This document shows, piece by piece, positions 1-5,469 of a stretch of DNA of 6,811 bases. The notes under the pieces are model-generated. The model was not told the origin of the DNA, made no database searches, and was given only the letters and a program-made list of their open reading frames with translations. Both the position numbers and the translations under genes were made by a program. The first letter of the stretch is position 1. Each line of letters begins with the position of its first letter. The DNA is from Candidatus Omnitrophota bacterium (GTDB taxonomy: Bacteria; Omnitrophota; Gorgyraeia; Velamenicoccales; Velamenicoccaceae). Location: positions 1 through 6,811 of the forward strand of contig JAQUOM010000084.1 of NCBI GenBank assembly GCA_028717105.1, read 5' to 3'.

Positions 1-6
1 TTGTAT

Positions 7-861
7 TTACTGCCTTCTGCCTGCTCTCAAAAGCGTGTTATCGATCAGCCGCGTCTTCCCGATATATACCGCCAAAAGCAGCAGAGCGTCGCGGTCAATC
101 GTCTTGACGCGTTCAAAGGTCTTTCTATCGACAAGCTCGATGTAATCTATCCGCGCCGACGGCGTGTGCGCGATAAAATCCTCCAGCATGCCCCGTATCT
201 TCTGTGTGTCGCAGAGGCCCGTGCCAACCGCATGCTCCGCGGACTTCAACGCCTGGAACAAAACGACCGCCTCCTGTCTCTCCTTAGGCGAAAGATAGGT
301 ATTGCGCGAACTCATGGCCAGGCCGTCCGGCTCGCGCACGGTCGGCATGACCTTGATATTCACGGGGATATTCAGGTCGCCGACCATCTTGCGGATGACC
401 GCAGCCTGCTGGGCGTCTTTCTGGCCAAAGTAAGCCGTGTCAGGCGCGACGCTATTTAACAGCTTGGCCACGACCGTCGCAACGCCTGTAAAATGCCCGG
501 GGCGCGTACGGCCGCAATATTCGCCCGAAAGGCCGCGAACCTCGACAAAAGTGCAGAAATCATCAGGGTAAAGCTCGCGCGCGGGCGGCACAAAAACAAA
601 ATCCGCGCAGCCCCTTAAAAGGCCTGTGTCTCTTTTAAGGTCTCGCGGATACATCTTGAAATCTTCCTTGGGGCCGAATTGAATAGGGTTCACAAAGATG
701 CTGACGACAACGACATCGTTGTCTTTGTGCGCCTGACGGACAAGGCTTAAATGCCCTTCATGCAAAAAACCCATCGTAGGAACGAAACCGATACGGCGGC
801 CCTTCTTGCGGCACCGGCCGAGCTCCTGACGCAACACAGCGATTGTCGTGACAAGCTTCAT
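7..861 (-). CDS. panC: Pantothenate synthetase (pantoate--beta-alanine ligase)
   Basis: Cytoplasmic enzyme that joins pantoate and beta-alanine with ATP, through a pantoyl-adenylate, to make pantothenate, the precursor of coenzyme A. The 284-residue product has the usual family length and all hallmark motifs: PTMGFLHEGH at residues 28-37 with the HxGH-type histidines H34 and H37; FVNPIQFGP at 56-64, with N58 and Q61 of the substrate pocket; RPGHFTGV at 120-127; FGQKDAQQ at 145-152; and REPDGLAMSSRN at 175-186, the KMSKS-like nucleotide loop. The ATG start fits the family N-terminus (MK, then a short helix before GFVPTMG). No convincing Shine-Dalgarno sequence lies in the AT-rich 32-base gap from pspC, which is unlike most genes here. 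It is the last gene visible in the run; its TAA stop lies six bases from the window edge, so any terminator or panD/panB neighbour is out of view. Identity is secure from the motifs. Confidence 0.97.
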   Translation of the reverse strand: MKLVTTIAVLRQELGRCRKKGRRIGFVPTMGFLHEGHLSLVRQAHKDNDVVVVSIFVNPIQFGPKEDFKMYPRDLKRDTGLLRGCADFVFVPPARELYPDDFCTFVEVRGLSGEYCGRTRPGHFTGVATVVAKLLNSVAPDTAYFGQKDAQQAAVIRKMVGDLNIPVNIKVMPTVREPDGLAMSSRNTYLSPKERQEAVVLFQALKSAEHAVGTGLCDTQKIRGMLEDFIAHTPSARIDYIELVDRKTFERVKTIDRDALLLLAVYIGKTRLIDNTLLRAGRRQ

Positions 862-893
862 GCGCTTATAAAAAGTAGCTATCCGAAAAAATG

Positions 894-1091
894 TCAGCTA
901 TTTCCGATCTCTTCTTTCGTCGGCATGGCAAACCAGCAAATGACATAAAGAACGATGGTAAAACCCCATAAAAAAATACCAACAAGAAAAATGATCCGGA
1001 TCAACGCCGGATCGACGTTAAAATATTCGCCCAGCCCGGAACAAACCCCGGCGATCTTCTTGTCTTGCGTCACCCTATATAATCTTTTCAC
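894..1091 (-). CDS. Small PspC-domain membrane protein
   Basis: A 65-residue protein that is almost nothing but a PspC domain. Residues 1-28 hold the family signature (KRLYR, then DKKIAGVCSGLGEYF at 10-24, then VDP at 26-28). Residues about 31-57 form one hydrophobic membrane segment rich in I, F, L and W, followed by a short charged tail (TKEE). Full PspC of the phage-shock response is longer, with a cytoplasmic coiled-coil region; stand-alone short versions like this are common in bacteria and mostly uncharacterised, so a stress-sensing or membrane role is only inferred. The start is GTG at 1091, 17 bases inside the end of folK, and is fixed by a strong GGAGG seven bases upstream and by the family N-terminus. 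Lying between folK and panC, it is probably co-transcribed with them. No pspA or other stress gene is in the window. Confidence 0.9.
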   Translation of the reverse strand: MKRLYRVTQDKKIAGVCSGLGEYFNVDPALIRIIFLVGIFLWGFTIVLYVICWFAMPTKEEIGNS

Positions 1092-1572
1092 AAAACTTCC
1101 TCCACCGGCCCTGATCCTGAAGCCCCTCCAGCATCCGGGCTACCGTCTCTCCCGTCTGCGGATCAATGAAGCCGGGAACGAGGTCTGCAAGGGGCTTGAG
1201 CACAAAAAAACGCGCATGGGCCCCCGGATGCGGCACCATCAACCCCTCATCCCTGATGACCTGTGAGCCACAATAAAGAATGTCGAGATCGATGGTCCTC
1301 GGCCCCTTAGGCTCCTGCCTTTTACGCCCTAAGGCCTGTTCGATCTCTCCAAGGACCTTCAGAAGCCCGCGCGGGCCTGCCGTCACCTCCACCTCAACAA
1401 CCGCATTCAGATAATCCGGCTGCCCTTTGTCCGTATCCCACGGCGCTGTTTCATAAACAGCCGAAAGGCGCAGCATGCTGATCCCGGAAGACGCTTTTAA
1501 AAGATCCACGGCCCGGCGGATATGCCCGAGCCTGTCGCCAAGATTGGAACCCAAGCCGAGATAACAGATCAT
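1075..1572 (-). CDS. folK: 6-hydroxymethyl-7,8-dihydropterin pyrophosphokinase (HPPK)
   Basis: Transfers pyrophosphate from ATP to 6-hydroxymethyl-7,8-dihydropterin, the step before dihydropteroate synthase in folate synthesis; cytoplasmic. From the ATG at 1572 the product has 165 residues, normal for a single-domain HPPK. Visible motifs: GLGSNLGDR at 6-14; YETAPW at 40-45; QPDYLNAV at 51-58; LGRKR at 81-85; GPRTIDLDIL at 90-99, whose D95 and D97 match the magnesium-binding aspartates; and VPHP at 113-116, followed by R121, FFVL and KPL, lining the ATP and pterin sites. A TTG at 1596 would add eight residues and overlap dapL, but the ATG places the conserved IxLGSN strand at the very N-terminus, as in the family; only a weak GAG lies upstream. 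It follows dapL after 10 bases and its last 17 bases overlap the pspC-family gene. It is not fused to FolB or FolP. Confidence 0.95.
   Translation of the reverse strand: MICYLGLGSNLGDRLGHIRRAVDLLKASSGISMLRLSAVYETAPWDTDKGQPDYLNAVVEVEVTAGPRGLLKVLGEIEQALGRKRQEPKGPRTIDLDILYCGSQVIRDEGLMVPHPGAHARFFVLKPLADLVPGFIDPQTGETVARMLEGLQDQGRWRKFCEKII
1099..1103 (-). promoter_or_regulatory. Ribosome binding site of the pspC-family gene
   Basis: The minus strand reads GGAGGAAG here, with seven bases between GGAGG and the GTG start at 1091. It is the strongest Shine-Dalgarno match in the window and lies inside the folK coding region. It decides the unusual GTG start and shows the small overlapping reading frame is really translated. 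Confidence 0.8.
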
Positions 1573-1582
1573 AGAATCTCGA

Positions 1583-2761
1583 TCAGAACTGGTCAACGAG
1601 ATACACCTTCATCCGTTCGACGGCTTCCTTGAGCTTTTCCTTATCCAGCGTCATGGCAAACCGCACATACCCTTCGCCGTACTTGCCGAACCCCACGCCC
1701 GGCGTTGCCACGATGTTGGCCCTCTCCAGCAAGATCCGGGCAAACTCAACGGAAGACTTGGCTTTTTTGGGAAGTTTGACCCAGACATAAAAACTGGCTT
1801 TGGGCTTCTCCGCTTTCCAGCCAAGGGTTTTCAGGCCATCAGTGAAAACCTGGCAACGTTCGCCGTAGATCTTGTTGTTCTGTTCGATCACGGCCGCGCC
1901 TTCCCTCAAGGCCGCGAGACCGGCCAACTGGATGGCCTGGAAAATCCCGGAATCGATATTGGACTTCACCCTGGCCAGCGCCGCCACCACCGCTGCATGG
2001 CCGCAGACCCAGCCCAGGCGCCATCCGGTCATGTTATACGTCTTGGAAAGGGAATGGAATTCGACGCCCACCTCTTTAGCGCCGGGGGTCTCGAGAAAAC
2101 TGACGGGCTTAAAACCATCAAAGGCAACCTCGGAATACGCCGCGTCATGACAGATGACCACTTGATGCGCCTGTGCAAAGGCCACGACTTTCTCAAAAAA
2201 GGCGCTGTCGGCAACGGCCCCCGTCGGATTGTTCGGATAATTAAGGAACATTAATTTCGCCTTGTCGGCAACGGCGGAGGAGATAGCGTCCACGTCGGGC
2301 AAAAAACCATTCGACTGCCGCAAGGGCATGGCGTAAGGCTTGCCGTCTGCCAGGATGGTAGCATTGCGATAGGGCGGATACCCCGGGTCCGGCACCAGCG
2401 CTACGTCGCCTTTATTCAGGAAGGCGACAGGAAGATGCGCGATGCCCTCCTTGGAACCGATAAGGGGTAAAATCTCCGTCACAGGATCCAGCGCCACGCC
2501 GAACCTCTGCCGGTACCAATCCGCGATCGCCTCTTTCAATTCGGGCATCCCCTGGTCCAGCGCATAGCGATGGTTTTTGGAATCGCGGGCGGCCTCGTAA
2601 AGTTTTTCGATGACAAAAGGCGGGGTCGGAATATCAGGGTCACCGACGCCCAAATCGATGATGTTGCGCCCTTCAGCCCTGGCCTTTCTCTTTGCGGCGT
2701 CGATCTCGGCAAAAAGATACGGAGGCAGGCTCTCCAATTTCTTCGATAGAGCGATATCCAT
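1583..2761 (-). CDS. dapL: LL-diaminopimelate aminotransferase
   Basis: PLP-dependent fold-type I aminotransferase of 392 residues. It converts tetrahydrodipicolinate directly to LL-2,6-diaminopimelate with glutamate as amino donor, bypassing the succinylated or acetylated intermediates. Motifs: DLGVGDPDIPTP at 36-47; GSKEG at 102-106, contacting the cofactor phosphate; NYPNNPTG at 174-181; D206 and Y209 binding the pyridine ring; SLSKTYNMTGWRLG at 237-250 with the PLP-binding lysine K240; and R367 (YVRFAM) as the carboxylate-binding arginine. The SLSKTYNMTGWR block and length match the bacterial/archaeal DapL branch (TIGR03540-like, DapL2), not the plant-type enzyme. Family I aminotransferases are easily confused with aspartate aminotransferases; its place right after dapB, with dapF and lysA present and no dapD/dapE, is what makes DapL the strong call. 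Start ATG at 2761, six bases after dapB. Confidence 0.92.
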   Translation of the reverse strand: MDIALSKKLESLPPYLFAEIDAAKRKARAEGRNIIDLGVGDPDIPTPPFVIEKLYEAARDSKNHRYALDQGMPELKEAIADWYRQRFGVALDPVTEILPLIGSKEGIAHLPVAFLNKGDVALVPDPGYPPYRNATILADGKPYAMPLRQSNGFLPDVDAISSAVADKAKLMFLNYPNNPTGAVADSAFFEKVVAFAQAHQVVICHDAAYSEVAFDGFKPVSFLETPGAKEVGVEFHSLSKTYNMTGWRLGWVCGHAAVVAALARVKSNIDSGIFQAIQLAGLAALREGAAVIEQNNKIYGERCQVFTDGLKTLGWKAEKPKASFYVWVKLPKKAKSSVEFARILLERANIVATPGVGFGKYGEGYVRFAMTLDKEKLKEAVERMKVYLVDQF

Positions 2762-2767
2762 AAGAAG

Positions 2768-3490
2768 CTAACTCCTCTGCGCTAAAACATCCGCCATGGT
2801 GTATAGACCGTGTTTTTTCTTAACGACAAATTTCAAAGCCGTCAAAGCGCCCCTGGCGAAGATATCCCGCGTCTTGGCATGGTGGGAGATCGTGATGGTG
2901 TCCCACGGGCTTTCGAAGACAACTTCATGGTCTCCAACGATCTCCCCTTCCCGGATAGACCGGATCGGGATATCGTCGAGACTACGCTCTTGCTTGGCGA
3001 TATCAGCCAGGAATTTGGCCGTCCCCGAAGGGGCGTCTTTCTTGTGGACATGATGCGCCTCGGTCATGGACACGCGATAATCCGGCGGCAGGGCCCGCGC
3101 GGCCTGCCGCGTCAATTCAAAAAGCAGATTGACGCCGATCGACATATTGGGAGAAAAGACCACGCCGATCGCCCTGGAGGCCTCGCCGATCTCTTTCTTC
3201 TGTTCTTCGGAAAAACCCGTGGTCCCGATGACGATGGGTTTTTTGAATTTCACGCAATGGCGCAAATGGTCCAGCGTCCCGTCCACAGAAGAAAAATCGA
3301 TGAGGCCGTCCACATGGCGGATCATTTCCTTGTCGGAAACGACCTCGACGCCGGCGATCTTCGCGCCGATCTCAGGATGCGTCAGCTTCTCTAAAGCCAA
3401 AAACACCTCAATATCCGGATCATTTGCCGCCAGCTCAAGGATCCGCTGCCCCATCTTTCCCATGGCCCCTGCCACGCCTAGTTTAATCAT
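2768..3490 (-). CDS. dapB: 4-hydroxy-tetrahydrodipicolinate reductase
   Basis: Reduces the DapA product to tetrahydrodipicolinate with NAD(P)H, in the cytoplasm. The 240-residue product has GAMGKMG at residues 8-14 (dinucleotide-binding loop of the N-terminal Rossmann fold), DFSSVDGT at 65-72, GTTGF at 89-93, SPNMSIGVN at 113-121, and the catalytic/substrate segment E144, H146, H147 and KKDAPSGTA at 150-158; H146 and K150 match the E. coli catalytic H159 and K163. E34-K35 sits where E. coli has E38-R39, so use of both NADH and NADPH is plausible (inference). The ATG at 3490 is chosen because it gives MIKLGVAGAMG, the normal N-terminus. An in-frame TTG at 3535 adds 15 residues encoded partly by a tandem repeat and should not be used. 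No good Shine-Dalgarno precedes the ATG (only GGAAGGG about 15 bases away). It follows dapA after 187 bases of repeat-rich DNA. Confidence 0.95.
   Translation of the reverse strand: MIKLGVAGAMGKMGQRILELAANDPDIEVFLALEKLTHPEIGAKIAGVEVVSDKEMIRHVDGLIDFSSVDGTLDHLRHCVKFKKPIVIGTTGFSEEQKKEIGEASRAIGVVFSPNMSIGVNLLFELTRQAARALPPDYRVSMTEAHHVHKKDAPSGTAKFLADIAKQERSLDDIPIRSIREGEIVGDHEVVFESPWDTITISHHAKTRDIFARGALTALKFVVKKKHGLYTMADVLAQRS
2772..2776 (-). promoter_or_regulatory. Ribosome binding site of dapL inside the dapB 3' end
   Basis: AGGAG (within AGAGGAG) on the minus strand, ten bases before the dapL ATG and overlapping the last sense codons of dapB. Ribosomes ending dapB would finish on top of it, suggesting coupled translation of the reductase and the aminotransferase. 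Confidence 0.65.
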
Positions 3491-3514
3491 TCTAACGACC
3501 GGCCGCCCTTCCGT

Positions 3515-3530
3515 CACCAAGACACCAAGA
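3515..3530 (-). repeat. Perfect tandem 8-base repeat upstream of dapB
   Basis: On the minus strand TCTTGGTG occurs twice without a gap (plus strand CACCAAGA at 3515-3522 and 3523-3530), 25 bases upstream of the dapB ATG. It lies next to the heptad block but has a different period and is more GC-rich. It is translated only if dapB is wrongly extended to the TTG at 3535. Confidence 0.75.
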
Positions 3531-3540
3531 CGCAAGAAAA

Positions 3541-3652
3541 TTACCGATTACCAATTTCCAGCTACCAATGAAATCCCAATTTTCAAATATCCAATTTGTT
3601 CCTTGGTAATTTGTTTTTTGATTGGTCATTGGTGATTGGTTATTGGAAATTT
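3541..3652. repeat. AT-rich intergenic block of degenerate 7-base repeats in opposed arrays
   Basis: Between dapA and dapB. On the plus strand ATTGG begins at 3621, 3628, 3635 and 3642, exactly seven bases apart, with consensus ATTGGTN. On the minus strand the same unit appears as an opposed array: ATTGGTA (3563-3569), GCTGGAA (3556-3562), ATTGGTA (3549-3555) and ATCGGTA (3542-3548), again with period seven, plus ATTGGAT at 3589-3595 and a looser ATTGGGA nearby. The two arrays face each other, so complementary segments exist: ATTACCAA (3547-3554) with TTGGTAAT (3603-3610), ACCAATG (3564-3570) with CATTGGT (3627-3633), and AATTTCC (3553-3559) with GGAAATT (3645-3651). A small hairpin CAAAT-ATCCA-ATTTG lies at 3584-3598. 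There is no reading frame of note and no T-tract terminator. The function is unknown; it resembles repetitive intergenic sequence I recall from environmental bacterial genomes, but I cannot confirm that. Confidence 0.8.
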
Positions 3653-3677
3653 AACGGGTGACATGATGACTCTTGCT

Positions 3678-4556
3678 CTACAACAAACCATAATCCTTCA
3701 GCGCTTTCTTGAGCCGGGCCAGGTTCTCCGGCGCCATCTCGCACATCGGCAGCCGCAAGGACGGCTCGCACATACCTAAAAGCCCCATCGCCGTTTTGAC
3801 CGGGATCGGGTTTGTTTCAATAAACATCGCTTTCACCAGAGGCGCAAGCCGGTAATGCAAGCGCTGCGCCTTTGCGATATCGCCTGAGGCGAAGGCCGTC
3901 ACCATCTCCTTGACGTCCTTCGGGACGATGTTGGCAACGACGGAAACGATCCCGGCCCCGCCGATCGCCATGAGCGGCAGGGTCAGCGAATCATCTCCCG
4001 ATGTCACGGTGAACTTTTCCCCGCACAGGGCGATGACCCGCGACATCTGATCCAGCGAACCGCTGGCCTCTTTGACGGCAACGATATTCTTGCAGTCCGC
4101 AGCCAGCCGCGCGATGGTCTCGGGTTCGATATTGACGGCCGTCCGGGAAGCAATGTTATAAAGCATGATCGGAATCTTGACGCTCCTGGCGATCTCCCTG
4201 AAATGCAGATACAGCCCTTTTTGCGTCGGTTTGTTGTAATACGGAGAAACGAGCAGGAGACCGTCGGCGCCGGCCCTCTCGGCCTTGCGGCTCATCATGA
4301 CGGCTTCCTGAGTTGAATTCGATCCTGTGCCCGCGATGACGGGGATCCTGCCTTTGGCCGCCTGGATACAGACTTCAATTACTTTCTCGTGCTCATCATA
4401 ATCCAGCGTCGCAGACTCCCCCGTCGTCCCGCATGGGACGATCCCATCCGATCCGTTTTTGATATGAAAGGCGACCAGATCTCTTAAGACCCTTTCATCA
4501 ACGGAGCCGTCTTTGGCAAAAGGCGTCACCAATGCTACAACTGAACCTCTGAACAT
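3678..4556 (-). CDS. dapA: 4-hydroxy-tetrahydrodipicolinate synthase
   Basis: Condenses pyruvate with aspartate semialdehyde, the first committed step to diaminopimelate and lysine; a class I (Schiff base) aldolase with a TIM-barrel fold. The product has 292 residues, the standard length. Key residues are in place: GTTGES at 43-48 (T44, T45), Y107 and Y133 of the proton relay, R138 for substrate carboxylate binding, and K162 (AVKEASG) as the Schiff-base lysine. Residues lining the lysine feedback site of the E. coli enzyme are largely kept at the same numbers (S48, A49, H56, N80, E84, Y106), with Y53 in place of H53, so inhibition by lysine is plausible. NPIPVK near the C-terminus is also typical. 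The ATG at 4556 follows GAGGGGG and gives the family N-terminus (MFRGSVVALVTPF). Gaps of 82 bases from dapF and 187 bases to dapB make it the most loosely spaced gene in the run. Confidence 0.97.
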   Translation of the reverse strand: MFRGSVVALVTPFAKDGSVDERVLRDLVAFHIKNGSDGIVPCGTTGESATLDYDEHEKVIEVCIQAAKGRIPVIAGTGSNSTQEAVMMSRKAERAGADGLLLVSPYYNKPTQKGLYLHFREIARSVKIPIMLYNIASRTAVNIEPETIARLAADCKNIVAVKEASGSLDQMSRVIALCGEKFTVTSGDDSLTLPLMAIGGAGIVSVVANIVPKDVKEMVTAFASGDIAKAQRLHYRLAPLVKAMFIETNPIPVKTAMGLLGMCEPSLRLPMCEMAPENLARLKKALKDYGLL

Positions 4557-4560
4557 GTTA

Positions 4561-4567
4561 CCCCCTC
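4561..4567 (-). promoter_or_regulatory. Ribosome binding site of dapA
   Basis: The minus strand reads GAGGGGG, ending four bases before the dapA ATG (seven bases counted from GAGG). It is a purine-rich Shine-Dalgarno and supports independent, efficient initiation of dapA after the 82-base gap. I see no clear promoter elements in that gap. Confidence 0.6.
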
Positions 4568-4638
4568 TTAATGAGTCGTCAGCTAAAACAAAAGAATAAA
4601 CGTTGTCTTGTATTTTGCTTTCTTTCGCTTGCCGCTAT

Positions 4639-5469
4639 CTACTCTGGCAGGTATTTTCCTCTAAACACAACCTTGGCCTGACCCTCAAGCCAGACATCAA
4701 AAATTTTCTTTTTCGACATCGTAAAATAAACGCGCAAAACCTCGCCGCTCTTCGTTTTGACGCAGACGCGATGCTTCATATGAGGTTTCGTCCCGCATCC
4801 CTCATGGTTGATGACCGAGATAACGGCGGCGGCCACAGACCCTGTCCCGCAGGCCAGCGTTTCATTCTCGACACCCCGTTCGTATGTACGGATATTGACG
4901 CTTCCGTCCGCCTGCCGCTGGATAAAATCAACATTTGTGCCGGCCGGCGAAAAAACATCGTGGTAACGCAGGAGGCGCCCGATACGCGCCACCGGCACCC
5001 TGGCGGTATCCGGGACCTCGATTACCGCATGAGGGACGCCGGTATCGACAAAATCCACGTTATATTCCCTGCCGGAGGCCTTCACACAAAGGTCCAGACG
5101 GATGTCCTTCGGATCGGTCATCCTGATCTTGATACCGTCCTGCGTGATGCGAGCGGCAAGCAATCCGGCCCCGGTCTCGATGGAAAACGTCTTGCGTCCC
5201 GTCGTATTAAAAAAATGCAGCGCCATGCAGCGGGCCCCGTTGCCGCACATCTCGGCCTCGGAACCATCGGCATTGAAGATCCGCATGCGCACATCGGCTT
5301 TTTTGGACGCTTCCATCAAAAGGACGCCGTCCGCTCCCACGCCGAATCTCCGGTCGCAGATCTTTTCGATAAACGGCTTGGACATCGGGATCCTGGACCT
5401 GGAGTTCGGCTCCAAAAGGACAAAATCGTTCCCGGACCCCTGTAATTTCACGAATGAAACACTTCTCAT
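4639..5469 (-). CDS. dapF: Diaminopimelate epimerase
   Basis: Cofactor-independent epimerase that converts LL-diaminopimelate to meso-diaminopimelate, used both in peptidoglycan and as the LysA substrate. The 276-residue product has two matching domains, each with one catalytic cysteine: C75 in NADGSEAEMCGNGARC (66-81) and C207 in ENETLACGTGS (201-211). Other family motifs are KLQGSGNDF at 8-16, DRRFGVGADG at 39-48, VDTGVPHAV at 141-149 and GTNVDFI at 177-183. The start codon overlaps the lysA stop as ATGA (5466-5469), with AAAAGG ten bases upstream inside lysA, so its translation is probably coupled to that of lysA. Because DapL produces the LL isomer, this epimerase is required in the pathway encoded here, which fits its presence in the cluster. 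The call is secure; nothing is truncated. Confidence 0.97.
   Translation of the reverse strand: MRSVSFVKLQGSGNDFVLLEPNSRSRIPMSKPFIEKICDRRFGVGADGVLLMEASKKADVRMRIFNADGSEAEMCGNGARCMALHFFNTTGRKTFSIETGAGLLAARITQDGIKIRMTDPKDIRLDLCVKASGREYNVDFVDTGVPHAVIEVPDTARVPVARIGRLLRYHDVFSPAGTNVDFIQRQADGSVNIRTYERGVENETLACGTGSVAAAVISVINHEGCGTKPHMKHRVCVKTKSGEVLRVYFTMSKKKIFDVWLEGQAKVVFRGKYLPE

Noticed and set aside
1..459. A 152-codon plus-strand open frame at the left edge.
   Set aside because: Antisense to panC, basic and low in recognisable structure, with nothing to support translation.
1573..1596. A TTG start for folK eight codons upstream, overlapping dapL.
   Set aside because: The ATG at 1572 gives the normal HPPK N-terminus; the extra residues are polar and not part of the fold.
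2810..3394. A 194-codon plus-strand open frame, with other frames, opposite dapB.
   Set aside because: It lies wholly inside the motif-verified DapB gene and has no recognisable domain.
3541..3652. The repeats as a CRISPR array.
   Set aside because: The units are 7 bases long, degenerate, contiguous and in both orientations, with no spacers of 25-40 bases.
3584..3660. A rho-independent terminator after dapA.
   Set aside because: The only compact hairpin has a 5-base AT-rich stem and is not followed by a T-tract on the minus strand, so it would not be a convincing terminator.
4603..5445. A 280-codon plus-strand open frame opposite dapF.
   Set aside because: Antisense to an intact DapF with both catalytic cysteines; the composition is that of a shadow frame and no motif is recognisable.
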